A stretch of DNA of 64,000 nucleotides from Lactifluus volemus (taxonomy: Eukaryota > Basidiomycota > Agaricomycetes > Russulales > Russulaceae): positions 930,001 to 994,000 of the forward strand of contig WTXI01000007.1 in the NCBI GenBank assembly GCA_022376515.1. Reading direction: 5' to 3'. Made by a program: the position numbers and the translations under genes. Shown in pieces: positions 1 through 10,679 of this stretch. Each line of letters begins with the position of its first letter. Position 1 is the first letter of the stretch. The notes below the pieces were generated by a model. That model was not told the DNA's origin and ran no database searches. It saw only the letters and a list, made by a program, of their open reading frames with translations.

Positions 1-6
1 TTGCAG

Positions 7-1457
7 CGCTGGCACTTCTATGATCAGTCTGATCATCCCCCCAAAGGTGAGACCCCCTCCTACTTTCTCAAGATTTTTGTCTCATGAAACCCTACGCCCC
101 CAGGATCAAATTTCAAGGGCCAATGCTATGTTGACTCAGGAATACGGGACCGCATCCAACATCAAATCTCGTGTCAATCGTCTCTCTGTGCTTGCTGCCA
201 TCACCAGTACGCAGCAGCGGCTCAAGCTCTACAGCCGTGTGCCACCCAATGGCCTCGTGTTATTCGTGGGCACTATCTTGACCGATGAGGGAAAGGAAAA
301 GAAGGTCTCGTTCGACTTTGAACCTCACAAACCAATCAACACGTAAGTCCTTCACTGTGCCCCATTCAACCTGGCTTTAAAACAAGGTTGCCTCAGGTCT
401 TTGTATCTCTGTGACAACAAGTTTCACACCGAAGCGCTCTCCGAGCTACTCGAATCGGACTCTCGTTTCGGCTTCATCGTCATGGATGGTAACGGAACTC
501 TTTTTGGAACACTCGCCGGAAACACACGCGAGGTTATCCATAAATTCACCGTCGATTTACCGAAGAAGCATGGACGAGGTGGACAGTCCGCCCTCCGTTT
601 CTCACGTTTGCGTGATGAGAAGCGTCACAACTATGTCCGCAAGGTCGCTGAACTGGCAGTTCAGCACTTCATCACGAACGACAAGGTTAATGTCACCGGC
701 TTGGTCCTGGCGGGCAGTGCAGACTTCAAGACTGAACTAAGCCAAAGTGATATGTTCGACCCTCGCCTCGCTGCGAAGGTCATCAAAGTCGTTGACGTCA
801 GTTATGGTGGTGAGAATGGTTTCAATCAGGTGCGTGTGGCTTTCCCCCATTCTTGTTGATTAAATTTGACGTCTTTCCTTCCAGGCTATCGAACTGGCCG
901 CTGAGTCTCTGGCGAACGTCAAATTTGTTCAGGAGAAGAAGCTGATCCAGAAGTATTTTGATGAGATCAGCCAAGATTCAGGCAAATACTGCTTCGGTGT
1001 CGCCGACACTCTCAAAGCGCTTGAGCTCGGTGCTGTCGAAACCTTGATTGTTTGGGAAAATTTGGATATTACTCGCTTCATTCTTCGCAACGCGGCTGGA
1101 GGTAACCGTTTTCGTCACTATCGATTCTGCGACTTGTTAATTCGCAGTCTAGAGGAAATAATCGTTCACGTCAACAAGGAGCAGGAAAAGGACCGCGAGA
1201 AATTCGCTGACAAGTCAACGGGACTTGAAATGGAAAATTCCCAAGAGCCGCAGCCCCTCCTTGAGTGGTTTGCGGAAAAGTACAAAGAGTTTGGTGCGAA
1301 TCTGGAGTTCGTGACGAACCGCTCACAGGAGGGGGCGCAGTTCGTCAAGGGATTCGGTGGCATTGGTGGTCTGCTGAGATACAAGGTCGACTTTACTAAC
1401 TTGGGCTCTGCGGATGACGATGAAGACGAGTTCTTCTCCGATGATGACGATATCTGA
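7..1457 (+). CDS. SUP45: Eukaryotic peptide chain release factor 1 (eRF1), 5' partial
   Basis: Class I translation release factor that reads all three stop codons in the ribosomal A site and triggers peptidyl-tRNA hydrolysis together with eRF3. The window opens in an intron end (ttgcag), and the exon from base 7 continues the conserved [11 protein letters not shown] stretch, so roughly the first 30 codons are missing. The stop-recognition motifs TASNIKS and YLCDNKF and the catalytic GGQ loop ([13 protein letters not shown]) are all intact, and the C-terminal domain ends in the acidic tail [14 protein letters not shown]. Introns inferred from the family alignment are 47-103, 343-396, 830-884 and 1102-1152. 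The last is 51 nt and could be read through in frame, but removing it restores the usual spacing before the NKEQEKD region. No damage is visible. Confidence 0.95.
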
Positions 1458-2665
1458 CGGTTTTGTGGGCTCCGTCGCGGAGCCTCGCCTGGGGACGACG
1501 GTAGGGGTACGCCGGGCGAGGCGCAGGGGAGTGGGTGGCGGCAGGCAGATTTGTGGAGATCGACGTGGGTGCCGGATATTGTGATAAGATGGGGAAGTTC
1601 TGCAAAGCCGTTCAATGGCAGGCAGGAAATCCGCCGTGGAGGAAGTTGGTGGAAAATTGCCCATGCTGTCCTCCTCGGGTGGATTCATTTATACAAATCA
1701 TTATCTTGTGCCCAGGTGCGTATTCCGTCTTTCTTTCCTCCCTTTCACATCGGTTTCAGCTCGGCGCTGATGGTGTCCACATGTTTAGAGTTCGACCTAG
1801 TGCAGGATAGACTAGGTATATTAACTGCGTGGGTTCTTTTCCGATGACCTTCTAAAGCGATACCGGGTTGGAGTAGACGGACGTGTTTGAAAATAGTTGG
1901 TATGAAGACTAAATGTAACGTATGCCAGTCGCCGTTGTTATGATCCAGTTCGTTCTAGCATTTGTGGTCCCAGTCGGAGATCCGATACCCTTGCAGCGAC
2001 CTGCACGGTGTTCACATAACAGCATTCTCCTCCGCGACCATACCTCTTCCTCCCGCCTATCCTACGGGGTCTGATCATGCTGCGCTGTGACATGCACAGC
2101 GGTAATGCCGACATGAGAGGTTTGTCAAGGCTTGTCACCTGTAGGAAGGGTGCGCACCCCTGCTCACCTTACACGTTTGGTATGTACTGGCCGAAGTGAC
2201 AAAGGCCCGGGGGACTCGATGGAGCCAAATGTAGTGCTGTTGCCGCTATACTAGATCCACACAAGTTGCGGTCACGAGCAGTTATGAGGCGATGGTCACG
2301 CCGACGAGCCCAGAGAGATGCAATGTCTAACTAAGTCGTGAATGGTCAGTAAGACCAGCTGTCATCAGTGACGATCTGGTGCAGTTGTTGTGATGAAGTA
2401 GTACCAACACGCTCACGTGATGATGTATTCCACTGGCATGTGGTCGTTTCAAGTTATCTGCATAAAAGTAAGTATCTGCTCTGCAACATTCTGTTTGTGA
2501 TCAATGCAGATGCAAACCGTGTCTTATCACAGACGCTGAGGCGGTGATGTATTTACAACTTTACGACATCAGGCACCGTGGCGGTTCCAAAGATGGCAGG
2601 TCGCTTTACGATACAGTAGTGACTAGGTCCTGCCTTTCCGTGGCTCCCTTTCCTCCCCAATAGCA
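1458..2665. other. Intergenic region
   Basis: About 1.2 kb between eRF1 and the first kinase gene. It should hold the eRF1 3' UTR and the kinase promoter. Only short unconserved ORFs are present. The last bases before the kinase ATG (an AATAGCA motif) also precede the ATG of the second kinase copy at 10680, so the duplication includes at least part of the leader. Confidence 0.5.
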
Positions 2666-5600
2666 ATGAATTACGACATTTTTCGTGATGAGCTCGGGAT
2701 AAAACATCCTGCTTATGGCCACGCCCTGTGGGAACCTGGCTCAGGGGGGCTTTATAACTCCGTGGAAGTGGGAGACGTTGGTTTCATTCGCGGAGGCAAA
2801 TTCCATCGTCTTTTCAATGCTCTACTCCCCAGAAACCATCCATCCCAAAACTTCCGTGTTCCAGAACATTACAAGCCACTAGAACTCAATATTCAACAGC
2901 ACATTTACACGAGCATACTCAATTCGAATGACTTCTACTCCAAGGGAATCACTGTTGAATCAGGTGGACTTGGATTACTTGCCTCGGGGTAATTGGAATA
3001 TCTCCACAGGCTTTTTATCACTGACCTCTTGTCAGGCCAGAACCTGCCCAAGTCGCGTTTTCATGCTCTAGGAAACAAGGCGCAATCCTATCTCTTCCGG
3101 TGCCAGCTCAATGCGCGGATACCATCGCTCTTGGAGATTTTGCAAAGTGGATAGTCAAGCATATCGATGTCTGGTTTGCATTTGCCCAGTCCCTTGGCTT
3201 GGGATTGAGCCGCATGGAAGAGATCGTCTTCGTCACTGGACGTCACCTTGCGAGATCGTCGATCAATGTGGTATTCTCGGAGAGCCAGGGTGGGGAACAG
3301 GTGTCCTACGGAGTTGCTACCGATACGTCAGGTGTCAATGTAGCTTGGCAGCTCTCGCGTGAAGATATTCGAGGAGTGGCGTTCAATTGTGGTCCAAGTG
3401 GTCAGGTGTGCTTCTTCGCTTTCCACATACAGCGTTTGTCCTAATGGGATTTATAAAGAATTTGCCGGAGAATCAGTGCATATTCGTCAGAGGTTTCCGT
3501 GTCACCCGATTTCTGAAGATATTACCGAGGCTCCGAGGGGCAGCGAGTCCAACTCAGGATCCAAATGGGCCTGAACCTGAATTCGAAACGCAGCTCATAA
3601 GTATTCCTGCGAATACAAACGTAAAATTTTGTCCATTTACCGCCCTCTGATCTTCGTTTGACGCTTCAAAGTATCAGGATCCCCTTCACTCACTTCTAGA
3701 TTACCTCTCTACGGTAAGTGACTTGGACTCAAGTTGCTGGATGTTCAATTCCAACGATCTTACTGCACGCAGCAATCACCCGAATGCGACATGGCTCTTG
3801 TTCATGATGACGACCTTATGTGCATGTATGGTGCTGTATGTTGATATATCTGTTGTTTGCGCCACTCTGCTTATTCTTTCAGTCACTGGAAAGTCTGCAG
3901 CCAGATGCAGTTATCGGTTACCTCCAGAACTCCAAGCCAAAGATATATCAGGTTCAGTGCAGTGAGTGTTAACCATATTACAACTCTAGGAGCGAAGGTA
4001 TCTACTTTCGCACTCAGACTGGTCTTCTACCAGCGAGGACAATTTGAACGATGAGACACCAAGGGTTAAAGTAGCCACATTATCCAAATACGCACTTGAA
4101 GAATCAGCAGATGATCTTAGGTCAGAACGCGTCGTCGAAATGAAGACACGTCTTCTCGCGAGCTCCACTCCTTTATTCGCGCCTTCGAAAGAACTGTCAT
4201 CTGCTCATAAGTCAATCTCTGATGCCAATGCCATTTCGGCTGGTGAGTTTATCTGGTAGTGCTGATCGGACGCTGTAGTATATATATTAACCTCATCAAA
4301 TTGCTAGCAGCCTCGCTGATGTATGCTACGAGGAATATAAAGATATACCGAGTCAGTCCCTCTATCTTCCGCATATCCTCTTTATGCTCAATATTTATCT
4401 GTAGTCACGATGCGATGAGCTCAGTCGGCAATGTCTAGATCTCGTTTGTACTCTGCGGGACCACTCTTACGGGCTCGAGGGCACGCCCACTCAGCAAGCT
4501 ATAGATGAGGTAGAAAGGTGAAGTGAATTGTTTGTTGTCATCTGGCCCACGACCAATAAGTTTTCCTCTAGTGTGTTGACTCGCATCCTCAAAAAAGTGC
4601 AGAAATGGGCGGAGTTTGGAAAGATGAAGTCATTTGTGCGACAAACGGAGATCAAACTGGGGCTCGACGAATCTTACCGCGAGCTGCAGTCATGCTCGGC
4701 GAAATTTACTGTATGTTCTTCACCCACCTCACCCCTGTCTATACGACCGTGCCGCTCAACTCGCGATCATTTCATGTGCTTCTAGATTGCTTTGCATTTG
4801 GATGTAAGCCGTAGAATCGATGCGCTCGAGGGGATTCGTAGGCGCGACCACCATGAGCTTGTGGGGATGATGACGCAGATGCTTCATGATCTAAGTTTCT
4901 CAAACATGGGGCTTGCCAACAGCACTCCGGACGATCCGCAATTTGCTACGCGGCCTATGGTGTGTTTGTCTGTCATATGTTCGTGACGTTCCTTAGTCTC
5001 GTAATGCGGCGTGTAGCCATTGACAGCCGGAGAGATCCAAGAGCGACGGCCACTAATAGACTCTGGGGAGTCAAGTGAGTGGTTCCAGAAACTACCGCCT
5101 ATCATTAACCGTCTGTAATCGATCTCCACGCTTTTTTTCATGCGCTTATCATGGCCCCCTTCTAGCCAGCGGGAAAGTTGTCCTGACGAGTAGCCATGCA
5201 ATTGCAAGGGGACGTTCTCAGGACATCTACGCTGGTGAAGTATCTGGCCAAAAGGTACGGTTTGCACCGTTTTCCCTCACCATTACTAACTACTATCCAG
5301 TTTGCCCTTGCTTGCCCACGCAGCCAAACCAGTGAAGCATGGGAGGTGAGAATGGCTCCTCCATAAAACGCCGATCTTTGAACTCGACTTCAGCACTTCC
5401 GAAGACAAGTCGAAATGAGGAGGACTCTCCAACACCCTAATATTATGCCACTGCTTGGTATAGTTCATATGGATGAAGTCATATATTCGGTGTGTCCTTA
5501 CCATTGACTAAGTGGCATTGACTAATAGGTTAACCGGCACATTTCTCGTTCAGGTTAGTCCTTATATGGAACTCCGCAACGCCATAGAATACCTCAAAGG

Positions 5601-6310
5601 CCACCCAGAGGCTGACCGAGTCTTTCTCCTAAGGGAGATGGCTTCTGGTGCGTCCCTACCGTTCACGTGCGTGCAGCACAGTGCACTGAGAGTTGACCAG
5701 CGACGGAATATCTACATGAGCATGGAATCATTCATGGAGATTTACAAGCGGTGAGTAACTGCTTTATGAGATTCCTCTCGAAATGTCTTACAGTCTATAT
5801 CAGTCGAACGTCTTGATTTCTGAAGGCGGCCACGCTCTTCTTAGCGATTTTGGATCAGTTCGCTTCGAGGTATAAATAATCTCCATGTTTAGTTTGCTAT
5901 ATTTCATTGACCATTTGCGTTAGGGAGCTGTCTCTGGAGCCCCTACTTATGGGAGTACACGATGGCTTGCCCCAGAGTTCATAGCCAACAGCGGCTATGT
6001 TCCGACTACGAGGGCGACGGATGTCTGGTCTTTCGGGATGCTCTGCATCGAAATCTTCACCGAAGATGTGCCATTCAGTGATGTTTCGAACGAAATGTTC
6101 ATTCCAGTGATTATTCACAAGGGATTACCACCAACCCGTCCAGAGGACATCGCCACCGCTAGGGGACTCAGTGATGACATGTGGAATCTTATGAATCAAT
6201 GTTGGCAACACGACCCTACATCTCGCCCTTCAATGACAATAATTCGTGAAGCCATGGAGAAAACGTATCCATTTTCTGCCTCGCACCGCCTAACAGGCGA
6301 AACCCTTTAG
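2666..6310 (+). CDS. TKL kinase-like protein, copy 1, lacking its RasGEF half
   Basis: Many-exon gene paralogous to 10680-16726. The first exons (2666 to about 3650) encode an Agaricomycete-specific domain starting MNYDIFRDELGIKHPAYGH and including NLPENQCIFVRGFRV. About 4300-4980 encodes long amphipathic helices (RDHSYGLEGTPTQQAIDEVE, VLTRILKKVQKWAEFGKMK) resembling the four-helix N-terminal domain of MLKL-type proteins. A kinase-like domain follows (5190-6290) with HGDLQASNVLIS (catalytic-loop Asp and Asn present), SDFGS, and a TKL-like activation segment and C-lobe (TRWLAPEFIA, DVWSFGMLCIEIF). The beta3 strand reads FALACPR, so the usual VAIK lysine is absent. The reading frame closes with a TAG right after the kinase, whereas copy 2 runs on into a RasGEF. 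It may be a functional truncated kinase or an early pseudogene. Exon boundaries are approximate. Confidence 0.7.
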
Positions 6311-7318
6311 TCATTTTCTTTTCTACTATTCCACGTCCTTCGGCTCTGCATCTCACTGTGCTATGATACTATACCTTCCTATGAGGCTCATAACCTTTCA
6401 TCTCACTTCCGGTTTTCTCATCCCCGTGCTACTTGTGGCCGAAATATTTACCCTAACGTCCGTACTAAGTTATATCCCTCACCACTACAAGTAGTTACAA
6501 CTTGAACTCGGAAATGTATTTGAGAGCATTGGAGCATCACCAGTGTTAGTTCCCCTTCCAAGTTTTACGTGTGCCTCCGAGTCTAAAGTTTCGATTTCGA
6601 GAAACCTGTCGTCACGTCTACGTTGACTTGTCTCAGGTACAAGACGCCGTGCCCGCTTCTCGTCGCCCTCCGTTGTCTCCGAGTCGTGCCTCGCATGTAG
6701 AGCCACTGACTTGACTCCTCTTCTGCACCGCTGCTGTTACCCAACTCTTCGGTGACGATGGATTGGCACAGCCCCCTTAGACGACTTCCATTTAACACCA
6801 GCAATCTTCTCCGTCTGTTCTATCACCATTAATCTCACAGCGTTCCAGAATCTCCGAGTCACCTATCCACTACTTTTACAACTCCCTCGATATCGTTTTA
6901 CGCATATCCATCCTTGCTTCTAGACCCTGTCAACCTCACCTCCTAAGCACCGGGCAGCGCGAGCGACATCTTCTACATCGGCTTATAATACTGACACTCT
7001 TGACAAGGATTGGTTCTGACAGTTTTCTAGAAGCCAGCCGTTCGTGATACTGAACGTGTCCTCCGAATATCGAGACAGGAGTGTAGAAGCAGGGACAATG
7101 GAAGGTTCAGTGAACCGTTTGCTCAAGAAACGCGTGACCAAACTAAGGAAGATGAGCTTAAGAGAGTGACTAGGTGAATGCTCGCGTTCTCTCCCCCACC
7201 CTTCATCTGGCTTTTCCGAATTGAGACTAATGGTTTAACCTTATCTTCCCTCGACAAACCGCTCCAGCAATCCACCTATGCTGCCTAAGCCTCCTACAAC
7301 CTGAACAATATTAAAGCA
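6311..7318 (+). pseudogene. Decayed linker and RasGEF relic of kinase copy 1
   Basis: No usable reading frame, but several stretches align with the second half of copy 2. Bases near 6925-6960 (cttgcttctagaccc and following) match 14752-14790. Bases 7041-7140 (cagccgttcgtgatactga and following) match 15083-15185, the start of the RasGEF N-terminal domain. Bases 7190-7318 match 16285-16430 in the CDC25 domain, including a 16-base run ending at ctgaacaa. About 1.07 kb between the last two blocks is deleted. The linker repeat of copy 2 is represented by only one unit here (6993-7022). Similarity stops abruptly where NTPase copy A begins, so the final 300 bp of the RasGEF are missing. Confidence 0.75.
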
Positions 7319-7326
7319 TAAGAGGC

Positions 7327-10300
7327 CTACATTTCCCGCTCTTTCACAACTCGCAACCAACGCTTCCAATGGGATTTGTCACAGGACCCAATAGGAAATT
7401 GGGAACGCAGTTCATCAGGTGCTGGTGAAGAATCATAGAAGGAATGCCATGGGCCTCCTGGCTTCAGCAATCCTGCCCACTGCGCATGTGCATTCCCGAC
7501 TGGTTGAAGAAGGTCTGGGCCAATCCCAGAACACCAAAAGTCATAAGCTACAAACCGTGGCTCTCCTCGCTCATCAAAGTTGTCCAAACTGGCACCCTCC
7601 GATGGCGTCGAGTACCTCATAGGGGTGACAACAGCCTCTTCACCACGAAGGGAAAAGACGATGCGGATAATGGGGATGCGGAAACATCCATCAACATCTG
7701 ATTTGTCCAGCAGGCCACAGGTGAATGGATCCATTTTGAGGAACATATCAGCATCAGGTTCGCTATTGTTCCCATTGTTCTTTACTCGGATGACGATGAA
7801 TCCAAGCTTGCTTATGTTGAGGTTAGTGGTTTCGAAAAGGTAAGGGAGTACGACATCGAAGGCCGGTTGGCTGTTCGCACCTAACACGGCTGCACCCCTT
7901 GCTATGAACCCAAGTAGATATTGATGTGATGTGACTTTTTGCTCTTGAGCTTTTATGAAATGGTTGAAGTGCATGTGAGCTGCAGCAGCAACCTTTTTGA
8001 ACCTCAGCTTTTTGCTTGTTGATAGACATATTGAGGGGGTGCTTTGGAACATTGATTTGAAAGTCTTCTCGAAAAAGAGAGACTCGAGTAGGTCTTTCAC
8101 CAAGAAGTGATCACAACACTCTGGTGGAGGAGGGCTGGTCCTCAGTGATATCGCCATGTCACGAGCCTGTGTAAGAAAGGCAGTGACCAAGAGTTCTCCA
8201 TGATCGCCGACATTAATGGAGAAAGCAGGTATAATTCTTCGAAGGGTATCGAGCCATTGGAAGCCCATATTCCTCATGATGTACGAGGCGGCCTCCGAGA
8301 GAATAGGTTCTGAGGCGGCAATGCCTCGTATATTTTCATTTTCTTCGCCAATCTCCACGCAAACTTGCATGTGATTCGCTATCTGATCCAAACTCTTTTC
8401 ACGGATAGACGTCGAGGGTGCCGAGACGTATGCCGCGGAATTGATATCCAGAGCCAAGCGCTGCGACAAAATAGCATATTCCTGGGCTTCTGAGCGAGCA
8501 ACGCCTTCATCACTGCAGAGTAATTTCTCAATCGCAAACGAGATAATTGTATTGTGGACGGACATGTCGCCATGGTCATACATTGTGCCCCACCTAAATA
8601 TCTATGAGAAAGTGATGGAAGAACGCAATAGGGTGTGAGACTTACAAAGGTCTTCCCATGTGGGAAATGCATTCCAAGGACGTGACCGCTTCCAGTGTTG
8701 GATATCTGTCAGGAATCCTGCGATCCGTCATGAGTTGGTCAAACCCAAGCTCGATGAATGTGCGAGGTGTTTGGTAACCGCCTTCAAAGATGCGATTGAA
8801 AGAGTCATGAAGATGGGGTGGCATAGGTTGGGAAATCTTCCCAGTGGTGGAGAGAAAGAATGTGAATAGTGAAGACCACGAAAATTTGGTAAGAGCTCGT
8901 TGGAGTTCTGTGAAATTGGACAGTCCACCGCAGTTGGGCCAAAGTTTTGTCAAAGAATGGGCTTCATCAAACATGATGAAGACGTCCACAAATGTTGAAG
9001 GCTCCTGACTACATATGCATTGTCGAAGCTCTTCAAATGCATGCTGTAATTTTCGTCGGTCCGGAGTAGTAATTGCTTCATCATCAAAATCCTTTAAAAG
9101 AAATGGTTAAGAAAGGGATAAATTTGATGAAGAGAATCCAGCATACCATCTTAGCCCGAGTAACAACGTCGTTGTAAAATTTCCACCTGTCATACCCCAC
9201 ATGACCAAATCTTTGTCCCTTAGACATAAATTCCCTGAACCGCACAACGCGATCTTTCTTCTCCTCAGCACCAAAACGGACAACCACATCCTTGGTATGG
9301 ATTAATAATGAGAATAGGAAGTGAGATGCTCGGGAATAGGATGTTTCTTGCATGTGTTCATCTTCATCTCTGCTGTTGAATGGCGTAAGAAAGTCACGAA
9401 CAGCAATATCAGGGGGAGGGTAGCCTAGATGACGAATATAACAGACCATGGCGTAAAAAAGGTACCAGACTCACCACTGGCACTCGCTCGCAAATTCACG
9501 GGGATGACAAAGTGTAGTTTTGAGAATTCATCTAGGAGGCGCGACTTTCCCATTCCAGATGACTGGATAATGGAGCAGTAGCGTGCATGACAATGAAAGG
9601 TTTTGATTTGTTTTCGAACGTGCTCTTCAAGCCCCTCCAGCACCTCACGGCAAGCAAAGGTTGACGTCCAAGATCGCTCAACAGCTAAAGCAACATTAGG
9701 TTCACTGCCACATCTATATATTCAGTTGGACTTGCCTTGCCGTGACGACTCGGAGTCTGGGGAAATGATAGCCTTGGCTGAACCGATATGTAACATAATT
9801 ATCGACCGTTTCGATAGATTGCATAACAGAAACGAAGCTCACGGCTGAGAGGGTCAGCGGGTAGTTCGGTCCAAAATACATCTTAGAAAAGAAGTAATGT
9901 ATAAACTACTATTAGGTTCGTCATGACGAAAGAGCAAGACACATGCCATGGGTGATCACATTCTCCCAGTCCTTTTCCGTCACTGCCTTGTTTACTAGGT
10001 CCCGAAAATCAGATGCATTTTTGCAGGTGACATTCTGCATAAAGACATCCAGGGAGACAATAACTTCAGGGACACCAGCGTTGAAGTACTGAGAAATAAT
10101 ATATGTATGAAGCGTTTGGTAATCTTTGCTGCTGATAAATTCCGTGAACTTCTTTACGCGTGAGGGCAATTCGGGTAAAAGAAGTCTAGAGGAGGGAGCT
10201 GAGGGACTGATTTCCATCGATGCGATATCAACATCGTCTGCTGGAACAGGGGAGCTGACTTGCATTTGTTCTTCGGAAAGGCGAGACGGACCAGGAGAAG

Positions 10301-10382
10301 GGGAATGGGAGGAATACGGCCCAATCCTAGCCTTCTTCGAAATATTAGTAAAAGCTGACTTGGAACGCCCCCGCTTCATCAT
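7327..10382 (-). CDS. P-loop NTPase with nuclease-like C-terminus, copy A
   Basis: About 900 residues, read from 10382 down to 7327. After a basic, Ser/Pro-rich N-terminus (MMKRGRSKSAF) comes a helical segment (EKDWENVITHG), then a P-loop ATPase with Walker A SSGMGKSRLLDEF, Walker B DVFIMFDEAHSL and a sensor-like FFLSTTGKIS. The C-terminal half includes FDVVLPYLF followed by FIVIRVKN, which resembles the D...(Q/E)xK pattern of restriction-endonuclease-fold nucleases. This NTPase-plus-nuclease layout recalls CRN/Crinkler-like proteins, but that is inference. At least two introns use GC donors (GCATGT at 9946, GCAAGT at 9735). This is the least damaged of three copies; the others are at 39369-42407 and 45992-55535. 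The gene lies between the two kinase paralogues on the opposite strand. Function and substrate are unknown. Confidence 0.75.
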
Positions 10383-10679
10383 CTGGTAGAACTGAGCGCA
10401 AGAGTAACCAGTTACGTAAGCTTCATCACGGGGCTTATCAAAGCGGAGTTTCTTTTTTTTTTTTTAAATCCCATACGAAAGTCGCTTATTTACTAAGTTA
10501 GGGAAGTCAGCGTGCCTAGCCTCACGTGAGATGTCATTTGTAATCGAATCAATGAAAAAGAAACGACACGTGACTAGCTGTGAACCAGGAACCACAACTA
10601 TTGATGGCTCCAAGGATGGTACTGACAGGGCGCTTTTCGATATGTCCGGTCTTTCCATTCATGCTTCTCCCTAATAGCA

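Noticed and set aside
1166..1688. Minus-strand open frames over the eRF1 3' end
   Set aside because: They lie opposite a conserved coding exon and show no recognisable domain.
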